The notes under the pieces are model-generated. The model did no database searches and was not told where the DNA came from. It saw only the letters and a list, made by a program, of their open reading frames with translations. A stretch of 64,000 nucleotides of DNA from JAPUEK01 sp963815355 (GTDB lineage Bacteria; Pseudomonadota; Alphaproteobacteria; Rhodobacterales; Rhodobacteraceae). A program made the translations under genes and the position numbers. The stretch is taken from NCBI GenBank assembly GCA_963815355.1, contig CAWFGJ010000009.1, positions 1 through 64,000 of the forward strand, in the 5' to 3' direction. Of the stretch, positions 54,370 through 63,364 are shown one piece after another (the first letter of the stretch is position 1; each line of letters opens with the position of its first letter).

Positions 54370-55395
54370 TTAGCCCCAATCCAGAACGACCTTGCCTGAC
54401 TTGCCCGAGCGCATTGTCTCAAACCCCGTTTCAAACGCCGCAACGGGAAACCGGTGGGTGATCACTTTGCGGATGTCCAGACCATTTTCCAGCATGGCAA
54501 TCATCTTGTACCAGGTCTCAAAAATCTCCCGCCCGTAGACGCCCTTGATGGTAAGCGCCTTGAACACAATGCGGCTCCAGTCCACAGGGGATTTTCCTGG
54601 AGGAATTCCCAACATGGCGATGCGCCCCCCCATGACCATCGCCTCGATCATCTGATCAAGACCGGCCTGATTGCCGCTCATTTCCATGCCGACGTCAAAG
54701 CCTTGGACAATCCTGAGCCGCCCCATGACGTCACGCAAATCCTCCGTCGCCACGTTGACCGGGGTGACATCGGCAACCTCGGCGGCAAGGGCCAATCGGG
54801 CCGGGTTCACATCGGTGATGACCACGTGGCGCGCACCGACATGGCGCGCAACCGCGCCAGCCATGATGCCGATGGGGCCTGCCCCTGTGATCAGCACATC
54901 TTCCCCGACCAGATCAAAGCTAAGCGCTGTGTGCACTGCATTGCCCAAAGGATCCAGTATAGCGCCGATTTCATCATCAATGCTGTCGGGCAGAGGCACG
55001 ACGTTAAATGCCGGCAGTCGCAGAAATTCGGCAAACGCGCCGGGTTCATTCACCCCAATACCCCGCGTGGCCGGATCAAGATGGAACTTTCCGGCCCGGC
55101 TTTGGCGTGACAGCTTGCCGATCAGATGCCCCTCGCCCGAACAGCGTTGGCCAATCTCCAACCCTTCCACCAACGCCCCTTTTGCGACGATTTCTCCGGC
55201 AAACTCATGCCCCGTAACAAGGCCCAAGGGGACGGTGCGCTGTGCCCAGCCATCCCAGTTCCAGATGTGGATGTCGGTGCCGCAGATGCCCGTCTTCTTG
55301 ACACGTATCAGCACATCCTCCGGCCCGATTTCCGGGACAGGGCGCGCTTCCTGCCAGAGGCCGACTTCTGGCCGTGTTTTGACCAAAGCTTTCAT
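54370..55395 (-). CDS. tdh: L-threonine 3-dehydrogenase
   Basis: 341 residues. Oxidises threonine to 2-amino-3-ketobutyrate with NAD. Catalytic zinc ligands are present as Cys38 (KTGICGTDIHIW) and His63-Glu64 (TGHEF), and the nucleotide fold as ITGAGPIGIMAGAVA. The loop that normally holds four structural-zinc cysteines (after GEGH, residues about 91-108) reads LIGKLSRQSRAGKFHLDP and has none, so the structural zinc site is absent. Overlaps kbl by 4 bases; the two enzymes act in sequence to give glycine and acetyl-CoA. Confidence 0.9.
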   Translation of the reverse strand: MKALVKTRPEVGLWQEARPVPEIGPEDVLIRVKKTGICGTDIHIWNWDGWAQRTVPLGLVTGHEFAGEIVAKGALVEGLEIGQRCSGEGHLIGKLSRQSRAGKFHLDPATRGIGVNEPGAFAEFLRLPAFNVVPLPDSIDDEIGAILDPLGNAVHTALSFDLVGEDVLITGAGPIGIMAGAVARHVGARHVVITDVNPARLALAAEVADVTPVNVATEDLRDVMGRLRIVQGFDVGMEMSGNQAGLDQMIEAMVMGGRIAMLGIPPGKSPVDWSRIVFKALTIKGVYGREIFETWYKMIAMLENGLDIRKVITHRFPVAAFETGFETMRSGKSGKVVLDWG

Positions 55396-56582
55396 CGTAG
55401 CACCCTCACTTCTTTGCCTGCCGCTTCAAAGGCTGCGAGCGCCTCGTCCAGATCATCCATGGTAAGTGCTGCATTCATCTGTGTGCGAATGCGGGCCCCG
55501 CCCCGCGGCACGACGGGGTAGAAGAAGGCGGAGACCATCACCCCCCGAGCATCCAGAGCAGCCGCGAATTTCTGCGCCAAAGGTGCCTCACCTAGCATCA
55601 CCGGCACGATGGGGTGCTCACCGGGCAAAAGCCGGAAGCCAATGCTCTCCAAGCCGGCACGCCAATAATCCGTGTTGTGAAAGAGGCGCAAGCGCAAGTC
55701 ATCCGCCGCTTCCACAATATCCAAGGCCGCCAAGGCGGCCCCCACCACCGCCGGTGGCAGCGCGTTGGAGAAAAGGTAAGGACGGGCCCGCTGGCGCAAC
55801 AGGTCAATCACTTCCTGAGGACCCGCGATATACCCCCCAAGGGCGCCGCCCAGGGCCTTTCCCAGCGTGCCTGTCAGAATATCCACCTCTACCCCGGCAT
55901 GCGCCGCTGTCCCGCGCCCCTGTGGCCCCATAAAGCCCGTGGCGTGACAGTCATCAACCATTACCAAACACCCGTAGGCGTCGGCAATCCGGCGGATTTC
56001 TTTCAGGTCAGCCAAATAGCCATCCATTGAAAACACGCCATCGGTGGCAATCATCACGAACCGCGCGCCATCCTTGATTGCGGTTAGGACCTGCACCTCA
56101 AGATCGGCCATGTCATTATTGGCAAAACGATAGCGCTTTGCCTTGCACAGCCGCACGCCATCGATGATCGAGGCATGGTTCAGGCTGTCCGAGACAATTG
56201 CGTCCTGCTCCCCCAAAAGCGGCTCAAACAGTCCGCCGTTGGCATCGAAACACGCGGCGAACAAGATCGCATCCGCCTTTCCCAGGAACGCCGCCAAGCG
56301 CTGCTCTAGCTTCCGATGCAAATCTTGCGTGCCGCAAATGAACCGGACCGAGGCCATGCCGAAGCCGTGGCTGTCCATCGCCGCTTTGGCCGCTGCCACC
56401 AGACGCGGATCATTGGCCAAGCCCAGATAATTATTGGCGCAAAGGTTCAGCATTGGCCGCCCGCCAACCGTTACGTGCGCCCCTTGCGCGCCCGTAATCA
56501 GCCGCTCCCGCTTCATCAACCCTTCAGCGTTAATGCCGGCAAGCGTGTCGCGCAGGTGGGACAGGAATCGAATATCTGTCAT
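55392..56582 (-). CDS. kbl: Glycine C-acetyltransferase (2-amino-3-ketobutyrate CoA ligase)
   Basis: 396 residues, PLP-dependent alpha-oxoamine synthase family. MLNLCANNYLGLANDPRLV at the N-terminus, SDSLNHASIIDG, MVDDCHATGFMGPQGRGT (PLP Asp and His) and TGTLGKALGGALGGY with the PLP Lys. Cleaves the product of Tdh with CoA to glycine plus acetyl-CoA. First gene of the kbl-tdh operon; GGAGG lies upstream of the ATG. Confidence 0.92.
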   Translation of the reverse strand: MTDIRFLSHLRDTLAGINAEGLMKRERLITGAQGAHVTVGGRPMLNLCANNYLGLANDPRLVAAAKAAMDSHGFGMASVRFICGTQDLHRKLEQRLAAFLGKADAILFAACFDANGGLFEPLLGEQDAIVSDSLNHASIIDGVRLCKAKRYRFANNDMADLEVQVLTAIKDGARFVMIATDGVFSMDGYLADLKEIRRIADAYGCLVMVDDCHATGFMGPQGRGTAAHAGVEVDILTGTLGKALGGALGGYIAGPQEVIDLLRQRARPYLFSNALPPAVVGAALAALDIVEAADDLRLRLFHNTDYWRAGLESIGFRLLPGEHPIVPVMLGEAPLAQKFAAALDARGVMVSAFFYPVVPRGGARIRTQMNAALTMDDLDEALAAFEAAGKEVRVLR

Positions 56583-56652
56583 AACGGAATGTCCTCCACT
56601 TTGGCGGATTGTGCAGCAGGACCGCCGATTAAGTCAATATCCCGGAAAAGAA

Positions 56653-56672
56653 TCCGTTATTTCGGAAATCCG
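56653..56672 (-). promoter_or_regulatory. Overlapping palindromes upstream of kbl
   Basis: TCCGTTATTTCGGA (56653-56666) and CGGAAATCCG (56663-56672) overlap in an AT-richer stretch about 70-90 bp upstream of kbl. They are candidate operator sites for the XRE-cupin regulator encoded just upstream (inference). Confidence 0.35.
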
Positions 56673-56729
56673 TCCGATCTTAAAGTACGTCTCAATCTTA
56701 GAATGGCGCGGCGCCACTATGCCCGACGG

Positions 56730-57287
56730 CTAACTGTCTTGAACAATAAGCAAGGCCCGCGCCGCCCCTTCGGCTTCAATGGCATGTGGTCGGTCGGCGG
56801 GATAACGCGCGGTATCACCCGGCCCCAGAAGGCTATCTTCATCCCCCGAGATTACCCGCATTGCGCCCTCGATGACTGTCAGGTGTTCGCGGCAACCGGG
56901 TGAATGCGGGTCACTTTCCAGCTTACCCCCGGCCTTAAAGGTCAGATCATAGACTTCATGTTCTCCGACTGCCTCTGCCGGTGATAAGATGCGGATCGCC
57001 ACGCCCGTCCCGCGACCAAGGATCACCGGAGCAGAGGCGGCGCGCACAACCATGATCCCCAGTTCCGGCTTGTCTTCCAGAAGGCCGGCGAAATCGACCT
57101 GCAAAGCTTGGGTCAGGTTCCAAAGGGTTGCAACCGTGGGAGACGATTTGCCACGCTCTATCTGGCTGACCATGGAGCGGCTGACGCCGGACAGTTTGGC
57201 CACCGCATCAAGGCTTAGTCCGCGCGCCTTGCGGGCCTCGCGCAGGCTTGCGGCCAAACGATCGTGAATCTCGGATCTAGGGTTCAT
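56730..57287 (-). CDS. XRE-family transcriptional regulator with cupin domain
   Basis: 185 residues from ATG 57287 (frame open to 57338). N-terminal helix-turn-helix (SLREARKARGLSLDAVAKLS, VSRSMVSQIERGKSSPTVAT, about 12-55) and a C-terminal cupin beta-barrel (HEVYDLTFKAGGKLESDPHS, REHLTVIEGAMRV, GPGDTARYPADRPHAI). Such proteins bind a small ligand in the cupin and control nearby catabolic genes. It lies 147 bp upstream of kbl on the same strand, so control of threonine breakdown is the obvious guess. Confidence 0.8.
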   Translation of the reverse strand: MNPRSEIHDRLAASLREARKARGLSLDAVAKLSGVSRSMVSQIERGKSSPTVATLWNLTQALQVDFAGLLEDKPELGIMVVRAASAPVILGRGTGVAIRILSPAEAVGEHEVYDLTFKAGGKLESDPHSPGCREHLTVIEGAMRVISGDEDSLLGPGDTARYPADRPHAIEAEGAARALLIVQDS

Positions 57288-57344
57288 GCGACCATAGAAC
57301 GGCGAACCGGGGCCTGCGTCAACGCAGATACCCGCCAATCGCCC

Positions 57345-58757
57345 TTAGGTCCCGCAGAATGTCACATAGGGGCCAAAACCCTTCGGGGCCGGCAGCGCAT
57401 AGCCCTCGCGGCCCTCAGCCGGTGCGTAGGGACGCTGGACCTCGGCCAAAAGCGCCCGGAAGGGCGATAGGTCGCCCGCCGTTGCGGCTTGCAGTGCTTC
57501 TTCGACAAGATGATTGCGCGGGATCACGACCGGATTGGCGCAGCCCATCTGCGCCGCCGCCGTCGAAGCAACACGGGCTTTCCAGCGCGTGCACCAATCA
57601 CTGGCCAGCCATGCCGGCACCGGTGCCGCGTAATCGCTGACAACGGCCGTCAATTGGCGGAAGGTCAATGTCCAGTCCTGCCCCACCATCTGCGCCAGCA
57701 GATCTTCGATCAGGGCCAGATCACCCGGATCCTCGCCCGCCAAACCCAACTTTCCACGCATCTGGGCCAGCCATGCACGCTCATAGGCAGAGGCGATCCC
57801 TTCTAGGCGCGCATTGGCGAGTTCAAGGCCGCGGGCCTCATCAGGATCAAAGAAGGGTAACAGAGCCTCTGCCAGCCGCGCCAGGTTCCAGCCCAAAATC
57901 AGTGGTTGATTTGCAAAGGAATACCGCCCCTGTCGGTCGATCGAGGAAAACACCGCGCCGGGCGCATAGTCGTCAAGAAAAGCGCAAGGGCCGTAGTCAA
58001 TGGTCTCGCCCGACAAGGCCATGTTGTCTGTGTTCATCACCCCGTGGACAAAACCAACCCCCATCCATTGCGCGATAAGTCGGGCTTGGCGTTCCACCAC
58101 ACCATCAAAGAGAGTCAGGGCCGCATCGGCCGCATTCGGATCTGCCTCGGGAAAATGTCGCCGGAGTGTATAGCGGATCAGGGCCGCCACTTTGTCTTGC
58201 TCGCCCCTCGCAGCGAAGAACTGAAAACTGCCAACCCGAATATGGCTGGCCGCCACACGCGCCAGCACCGCGCCCGGCAAACCGCCAGCGTCTCGCCAAA
58301 CCTTTTCGCCCGTGGTCACGACCGCAAGTGACCGAGTTGTTGGTATTCCAAGTGCGGCCATTGCCTCGGAAATAAGATACTCACGCAGCATCGGCCCAAG
58401 CGCGGCCTTGCCATCCCCGCCCCGTGAAAACGGCGTGCGACCTGAGCCCTTTAACTGCAAATCCCAACGCTGGCCGTCAGGCCCCAGAAACTCGCCCAAT
58501 AAATGCGCGCGGCCGTCTCCAAGCTGAGGCGAGAACCCACCGAACTGATGGCCCGCATAGGCGAGTGCGATTGGGTCCGCGCCGGGTGGCAATTCAGCGC
58601 CCGACAGCCAGGCCGCGGCCTTGGGCATCGGTGCCAGGCCCAATGTTTTGGCCAATGCGTCATTGAAGATAGCTACATCCGGCAGGGGAGCGATCGCAGG
58701 GGCGAGCTTCAGATAGGTTCCGGGCAATTCGCGGAGAAGGCTGTTGTCGAACTGCAA
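57345..58757 (-). CDS. selO: Protein adenylyltransferase SelO (YdiU/UPF0061)
   Basis: 470 residues. Pseudokinase-fold enzyme that transfers AMP from ATP to protein hydroxyls. Recognised from LAYAGHQFGGFSPQLGDGRA, LQLKGSGRTPFSRGGDGKA (nucleotide-binding Lys and Arg), RVGSFQFFAARG, VHGVMNTDNMALSGETIDYG (catalytic Asn/Asp) and the C-terminus YALPAPKGFGPYVTFCGT. The family's C-terminal selenocysteine/Cys position appears as Cys in TFCGT. Full length for bacterial SelO. Confidence 0.88.
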   Translation of the reverse strand: MQFDNSLLRELPGTYLKLAPAIAPLPDVAIFNDALAKTLGLAPMPKAAAWLSGAELPPGADPIALAYAGHQFGGFSPQLGDGRAHLLGEFLGPDGQRWDLQLKGSGRTPFSRGGDGKAALGPMLREYLISEAMAALGIPTTRSLAVVTTGEKVWRDAGGLPGAVLARVAASHIRVGSFQFFAARGEQDKVAALIRYTLRRHFPEADPNAADAALTLFDGVVERQARLIAQWMGVGFVHGVMNTDNMALSGETIDYGPCAFLDDYAPGAVFSSIDRQGRYSFANQPLILGWNLARLAEALLPFFDPDEARGLELANARLEGIASAYERAWLAQMRGKLGLAGEDPGDLALIEDLLAQMVGQDWTLTFRQLTAVVSDYAAPVPAWLASDWCTRWKARVASTAAAQMGCANPVVIPRNHLVEEALQAATAGDLSPFRALLAEVQRPYAPAEGREGYALPAPKGFGPYVTFCGT

Positions 58758-58944
58758 AGGATATCCTCACATCGGTCTTGCGTGTGCAAAGTTCGCCTGA
58801 GCAAACCCGAACACCGCAACGTTCAAAATTTACACATATGTAATAGGAAAAGCCCGCCAAGCAACCGCCGACCCGCGAGCAATTGCACCTGGACTGGTCA
58901 TAGGATTTCATCGGCACACGCCGCGATCCCGTGAAAAAATTAGA

Positions 58945-59021
58945 ATGGTCGGGGCGATAAGATTCGAACTTACGACCTACGGTACCCAAAACCGTCGCGC
59001 TACCAGGCTGCGCTACGCCCC
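58945..59021 (-). tRNA. tRNA-Pro (TGG)
   Basis: 77 bases including encoded CCA on the minus strand. Acceptor CGGGGCG/CGCCCCG, D-arm AGCGCAGCCTGGTAGCGC, anticodon TGG in the loop of GGTTTTGGGTACC, T-arm GTTCGAATC. Confidence 0.93.
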
Positions 59022-59064
59022 GACTGACGCTTCCATAGCCGAGCCGTTTGGGAATGAAAAGCCG

Positions 59065-59547
59065 CTACTCGTCAGAACAGTGCCAGGCCGCACCGCTTTG
59101 TTCAACTGTTGGGTGGCGCAACTCGGTTCCAGGGGTGACCCCAAGGCTTTTGGCCAGCCCGCCATTGATCTCCAGCACAAACACCACCCCATCGCCACCG
59201 TCGATAGGTGTCTCATCATGCGGAATTGCATTGGCATGCACCTGGGTGACTGTGCCAGTCGAATCGGCAAAAATCATATCCAGCGGAATAAGCGTGTTCT
59301 TCATCCAGAACTGCGCATGCTTTGGCTTGTCGAACACGAAAAGCATGCCCGAAGATGCCGCCAGTTTTTCTCGAAACATCAAACCTTTGGATTGTTCGTC
59401 CGGATCATCTGCCACCTCGACATGAAAGCGCTGAATGCCCGACGGCCCGCGCAGTTCAACCGTCTCTGGCGCGCAAGCGGCAAAGCTCGTGCTTGCCGTT
59501 GCGCCCAGCAGCATTGCGACAATCAGACCCGAACCGACGCTTCCCAT
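59065..59547 (-). CDS. DUF192 family exported protein
   Basis: 160 residues from ATG 59547. Signal peptide MGSVGSGLIVAMLLGATAST, cleaved after SFA. DUF192 core: FHVEVADDPDEQSKGLMFRE, MLFVFDKPKHAQFWMKNTLI, PLDMIFAD and VLEINGGLAKSLGVTPG, all hallmarks. Function unknown; periplasmic. Starts 25 bp inside the end of the cold-shock gene, indicating coupled translation. Confidence 0.85.
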   Translation of the reverse strand: MGSVGSGLIVAMLLGATASTSFAACAPETVELRGPSGIQRFHVEVADDPDEQSKGLMFREKLAASSGMLFVFDKPKHAQFWMKNTLIPLDMIFADSTGTVTQVHANAIPHDETPIDGGDGVVFVLEINGGLAKSLGVTPGTELRHPTVEQSGAAWHCSDE

Positions 59548-60050
59548 GATACCACCTGCACCGCCATGCGCCCCCGCTTGCCTTCGATTATCCGAAGACA
59601 AATCGCTTCACCGGCTTGCAGATCAGCAAAGCCGGAATGCCGCAAGACTTCAATATGCACAAACACATCCTCTGGCCGACCAAAGACATTGGCAAAACCA
59701 AAGCCTTTGCCTTTGTCGAACCATTTCACCCGCGCAGGTTCAAGCGGGAGGGTGTTCATGTCTTCGGGAAGATCTTCAGCGGCTTCGTCCCCCAAAAGGA
59801 ACATGCCTCCGGGCGGCGGATCAATCTTGAGCACTTCTACAGCTTGCACTCCACGCGCCGTCGCCTGCACTTTTACAGTAATGCCAGCACCATCCGCAAC
59901 CGAGCCTTGGCCGTAGTTTCGCAACACATTGGCGTGCAAAAGCACGTCCGTCTGCGCGCCTTCCGCAACGATGAATCCAAAGCCCTTGGTGGGATCAAAC
60001 CACTTCACTCGACCGTGCAGTATTTGCACAGCCTCTTCATTCTCAGTCAT
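59523..60050 (-). CDS. Cold-shock protein with two CSD domains
   Basis: 175 residues from ATG 60050 (frame open to 60080). Two nucleic-acid-binding cold-shock domains: first at about 10-78 with RNP1 KGFGFI (22-27) and RNP2 DVLLHA (35-40); second at about 105-172 with KGFGFA (115-120) and DVFVHIEVL. The linker (DPPPGGMFLLGDEAAEDLPE) is acidic and Pro/Gly-rich. This double-CSD form is common in alphaproteobacteria. Binds single-stranded RNA/DNA; probably an RNA chaperone. Confidence 0.87.
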   Translation of the reverse strand: MTENEEAVQILHGRVKWFDPTKGFGFIVAEGAQTDVLLHANVLRNYGQGSVADGAGITVKVQATARGVQAVEVLKIDPPPGGMFLLGDEAAEDLPEDMNTLPLEPARVKWFDKGKGFGFANVFGRPEDVFVHIEVLRHSGFADLQAGEAICLRIIEGKRGRMAVQVVSWEASVRV

Positions 60051-60165
60051 ATCAGAGCCGTTTCCCCAGATTAAGCCCATTGGCTAGACATGAGGCTTTT
60101 CAGACGGCAGTTGCAAGCTGAATTGTGCAGCGTTCTGGCACACTTCCATTCACGAAGCGCGAAAC

Positions 60166-60768
60166 TCAAGGATTGAGGCGCGTAATTTCCCAAGCATCTT
60201 CAACAGCTTCCCGCGACCAGCGGAATCGATCATGCAACCGGAAGGCGCCATCGGCCCAGAATTCGATCTCTAAAGGGACAATGCGAAAACCTCCCCAAAA
60301 CGGTGGCCTTTTCGGTGAAATGCCGTGCTCGGCTGTCACGCGGGCGACTTCCGCCATCAAAGCACCCCGAGAACTTAACGGCTGCGACTGTTGGCTTGCC
60401 CAAGCGCCGAGCCGGGATTTTAGGCTGCGGCTGGCATAATACGCATCGGCTTGGGCACCCTCTTCACGGTGAACAACGCCGCGAACCCGTATCTGGCGGC
60501 GCAAGCTCTTCCAGTGCAAGACAAAGGCCGCCTTGCCAGCTTGCTCAACCTCCTGCGCTTTCACACTGTTGTAGTTCGTATAGAAGACGAAAGCCGCCGC
60601 CTCGATGTCTTTGAGGAGCACCATCCGCACATTGGGCAAACCACCAGAGTCAACTGTGGCGAGCGCGATCGCGTTCGGATCATTCGGCTCGCTTGCCTCG
60701 GCTTCGGCCAACCAGCTTTGCGCAATGATGAACGGGTCCTGCCCCGCAAAAATACCGCTTCTGTCCAT
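60166..60768 (-). CDS. pdxH: Pyridoxamine 5'-phosphate oxidase
   Basis: 200 residues. FMN enzyme making pyridoxal phosphate. Motifs: NAIALATVDSGGLPNVRMVL, FVFYTNYNSVKAQEVEQAG, LHWKSLRRQIRVRG, SRLGAWASQQSQPL and the C-terminus FWADGAFRLHDRF. RxR(V)RG and HDR contact FMN and substrate. Divergent from fabI with 103 bp between starts. Its product serves the PLP enzymes encoded here (Kbl, DegT-type). Confidence 0.88.
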   Translation of the reverse strand: MDRSGIFAGQDPFIIAQSWLAEAEASEPNDPNAIALATVDSGGLPNVRMVLLKDIEAAAFVFYTNYNSVKAQEVEQAGKAAFVLHWKSLRRQIRVRGVVHREEGAQADAYYASRSLKSRLGAWASQQSQPLSSRGALMAEVARVTAEHGISPKRPPFWGGFRIVPLEIEFWADGAFRLHDRFRWSREAVEDAWEITRLNP

Positions 60769-60806
60769 GATCCAGATCCTTACCGCTTGTCATTGCTGGT
60801 GCTGCC

Positions 60807-60835
60807 TTGATGCAGGCGCACCTTTCGCCTACACG
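60807..60835 (+). promoter_or_regulatory. Putative fabI promoter
   Basis: TTGATG (60807-60812), 17-base spacer, TACACG (60830-60835), 36 bp before the fabI start, in the pdxH-fabI divergent gap. Confidence 0.4.
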
Positions 60836-60871
60836 TCAGAAAACACGTCAAGGGTGGATGGGGAAGACCGA

Positions 60872-61693
60872 ATGTCAACCGGACTAATGGCAGGTAAACG
60901 CGGACTCATCATGGGTCTTGCGAATGACAAATCCATTGCGTGGGGCATTGCCCAGGCCATAGCGGCGCAGGGAGCGGAAATAGCCTTTTCCTATCAGGGA
61001 GAAGCGCTCAAGAAACGCGTGGAGCCGCTCGCAGCCTCGATTGGAATGAAGGAATTCGTCGAATGTGACGTGGCTGATGAAGCCTCTATCGATGCGTTGT
61101 TTGAGCGGCTGAAGGTCCTTTGGGGCAAGATCGACTTTGTCGTTCACGCGATTGGCTTTTCGGACAAGAACGAATTGCGGGGCCGCTATGTGGATACTTC
61201 GCGGGCCAATTTCCTGATGACGATGGATATCTCTGTCTATTCGTTCACCGCTGTCAGCCAGCGTGCCGCGGCGATGATGAACGCGGGCGGAAGCCTGTTG
61301 ACGCTAACCTATTATGGCGCAGAGAAAGTCATGCCGCACTACAATGTGATGGGCGTGGCCAAGGCCGGCTTGGAGGCTTCGGTAAAGTATCTGGCCGAAG
61401 ACCTTGGCAAGGACGGCATCCGGGTAAATGCAATCTCCGCGGGGCCGATCAAGACATTGGCCGCCAGCGGGATCGGCGACTTCCGCTACATCATGAAATG
61501 GAACGAGTTGAACTCGCCCTTGCGCCGCAACGTCACGCAGGAAGAGGTCGGCAAGGCCGCGCTTTATCTGCTTTCAGATCTCGGCTCGGGTACAACCGGC
61601 GAAAATCTGCACGTTGATGCGGGCTATCATGTGGTCGGCATGAAGGCGGTCGATGCCCCTGATATTGACGTTGTGACCGGTCGCAAGGATTAA
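60872..61693 (+). CDS. fabI: Enoyl-[acyl-carrier-protein] reductase (NADH)
   Basis: 273 residues from ATG 60872 (GGGGAAG upstream). Last reduction step of fatty-acid elongation. NAD-binding GLIMGLANDKSIAWGIAQAI, catalytic Tyr157 and Lys164 in YNVMGVAKAGLE, plus Tyr147/148. VNAISAGPIKTLAASGI is the substrate-loop signature and GYHVVGM the C-terminal motif. Full length. Followed after 4 bp by lysE, then gpt and DUF2127, probably one operon. Confidence 0.92.
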   Translation: MSTGLMAGKRGLIMGLANDKSIAWGIAQAIAAQGAEIAFSYQGEALKKRVEPLAASIGMKEFVECDVADEASIDALFERLKVLWGKIDFVVHAIGFSDKNELRGRYVDTSRANFLMTMDISVYSFTAVSQRAAAMMNAGGSLLTLTYYGAEKVMPHYNVMGVAKAGLEASVKYLAEDLGKDGIRVNAISAGPIKTLAASGIGDFRYIMKWNELNSPLRRNVTQEEVGKAALYLLSDLGSGTTGENLHVDAGYHVVGMKAVDAPDIDVVTGRKD

Positions 61694-61697
61694 AGTC

Positions 61698-62312
61698 ATG
61701 ACGCTGGCAGGGTTCCTGACGATCTATTTTTTGCACCTGATGGCCTCGATCAGCCCCGGCCCTGCCGTCCTCATGTCGGCGCGCACGGGGCTGACGGAGG
61801 GCTTTCGTACCGGCTTCATGCTGGCCATTGGCATCGGTCTGGGCGGCGTGTTTTGGGCGGCGGCTGCAATTTCGGGGTTGGCTTTGCTGTTCAAGGCCGC
61901 CCCAGCCCTGCTTTTGGGTCTGAAGGTTTTGGGCGGAATTTACCTTTTGTATCTCGCCTACAAAATGTGGCGTAGCGCGGATACGCCTTTGGATATGACG
62001 CAGACAAGCACGATCCCCCGGTCGGGTGCGGCGGCGATCTGGCTTGGATTGGCCACGCAGTTGACCAACCCAAAAACCGTGGCGATGTTCTCTGCAATCT
62101 TCATCGGAACCGTCCCGCCCACGACCCCTTTGTGGCAGATCGGAATAGTGCTGTTGGCCGTTTTCTTGAACGAGACGCTCTGGTGCAGTTTTGTCGCCCG
62201 CGTGTTCGCAGCGGAGCGCACCCGCCGCAGCTACATCGGTTTGAAATCCATCATAGACCGCTGCTTTGGCGGAATGCTTGCCCTTCTGGGCGTGAAACTT
62301 GCCATCACCTGA
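61698..62312 (+). CDS. LysE/RhtB-family exporter
   Basis: 204 residues and about six membrane segments. The N-terminus LAGFLTIYFLHLMASISPGP carries the SPGP motif of LysE/RhtB exporters, and QLTNPKTVAMFSAIF the second one (NPK). Exports an amino acid or related metabolite. Starts 4 bp after fabI. Confidence 0.82.
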   Translation: MTLAGFLTIYFLHLMASISPGPAVLMSARTGLTEGFRTGFMLAIGIGLGGVFWAAAAISGLALLFKAAPALLLGLKVLGGIYLLYLAYKMWRSADTPLDMTQTSTIPRSGAAAIWLGLATQLTNPKTVAMFSAIFIGTVPPTTPLWQIGIVLLAVFLNETLWCSFVARVFAAERTRRSYIGLKSIIDRCFGGMLALLGVKLAIT

Positions 62313-62322
62313 GGAAAGCACC

Positions 62323-62829
62323 ATGACCGACCGTTTGCCCCACGAAAAAGGCTTTCACGTCAGCTGGGACCAAATCCACCGCGATGCTCGGGCGCTGGCC
62401 TGGCGGCTGGATGGCAAGGGGCCGGATGGCGGCGCTTGGCGCGCGGTTGTTGGGATCACCCGCGGCGGCCTGGTGCCTGCGATGATCGTCAGCCGCGAGT
62501 TGGACATTCGGGTTGTCGATACCATTTCGGTGAAAAGCTACAGCCATCAGTCGCAGGCGCCCGAGGCAGTTGTGATCAAGTCTCCGCAAGTCGACCTGAT
62601 GGGCGACGGGACCGGCATCCTGGTCGTGGATGACCTCGTTGACACAGGTAAAACGCTGGAACTGGTCCGCCGCCTTTACCCCAAGGCACATTTTGCCACG
62701 GTCTACGCCAAGCCGTCAGGAAAACCGATGGTCGACAGCTATGTCACTGAAGTCAGCCAAGACACATGGATCTTCTTCCCGTGGGACATGGCGCTGCAAT
62801 ATGTTCAGCCCTTCCGCGGCACGGACTAA
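62323..62829 (+). CDS. gpt: Xanthine phosphoribosyltransferase
   Basis: 168 residues from ATG 62323 (AGGAAAG upstream). Purine salvage: xanthine or guanine plus PRPP gives XMP or GMP. VVGITRGGLVPAMIVSRELD and the PRPP-binding loop ILVVDDLVDTGKTLELV (about 100-116) are clear; the hood contains SYSHQSQ. C-terminus WIFFPWDMALQYVQPF is typical of Gpt. Confidence 0.85.
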   Translation: MTDRLPHEKGFHVSWDQIHRDARALAWRLDGKGPDGGAWRAVVGITRGGLVPAMIVSRELDIRVVDTISVKSYSHQSQAPEAVVIKSPQVDLMGDGTGILVVDDLVDTGKTLELVRRLYPKAHFATVYAKPSGKPMVDSYVTEVSQDTWIFFPWDMALQYVQPFRGTD

Positions 62830-62839
62830 GGCGCATCTG

Positions 62840-63364
62840 GTGATTTCCTTGATCCGGCGCCTTGGCGCAGAACGCGTGCTGCACTGGATGTTTGAAGCCA
62901 GCCTGGTGATTAAGGGACTGTTGTGCAGCGCTGAGTTTGCTGCGGGTTTGGGGCTGCTTTTCACACCGAACCAATTGGTTGCACGTCTTGTTTTCTGGCT
63001 AACTCATCTTGAGATATCAGAGCGCCCAACCGACAGCCTTGCAAGTTGGACCCGCCGCGCGGTTGAGCAATTCCCCGTTGGGACTCAGCATTTCTATGGT
63101 TGGTATTTGCTGGCACATGGTGGCCTGAAGCTGATTATGGTGATCATGCTTTGGGCTCGGGTGCTTCGGGCCTATCCGGTCGCGATGTTCGTACTCGGCG
63201 GTTTTGTCGCCTATCAGTTGAGTGAGTTTGCACAGACGGGTTCTCCCTTTCTGCTGCTGCTGTCGTTCTTTGATCTTGTGATGATTGTTCTGATCGGCCA
63301 CGAGTATCGGGTCATGAAGAGCCGTGTGGCCGATGGGCCAACGCCGCCCGTTCATAGTTCCTGA
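62840..63364 (+). CDS. DUF2127 family membrane protein
   Basis: 174 residues from GTG 62840 (AAGG 9 bases upstream), starting 10 bp after gpt. ERVLHWMFEASLVIKGLLCS at the N-terminus and GTQHFYGWYLLAHGGLKLIM in the middle are the DUF2127 hallmarks; four membrane segments. Function unknown. Confidence 0.75.
   Translation: MISLIRRLGAERVLHWMFEASLVIKGLLCSAEFAAGLGLLFTPNQLVARLVFWLTHLEISERPTDSLASWTRRAVEQFPVGTQHFYGWYLLAHGGLKLIMVIMLWARVLRAYPVAMFVLGGFVAYQLSEFAQTGSPFLLLLSFFDLVMIVLIGHEYRVMKSRVADGPTPPVHSS

Noticed and set aside
58945..59916. Plus-strand open frame starting in tRNA-Pro
   Set aside because: It runs through the tRNA and antisense through DUF192 and the cold-shock gene.
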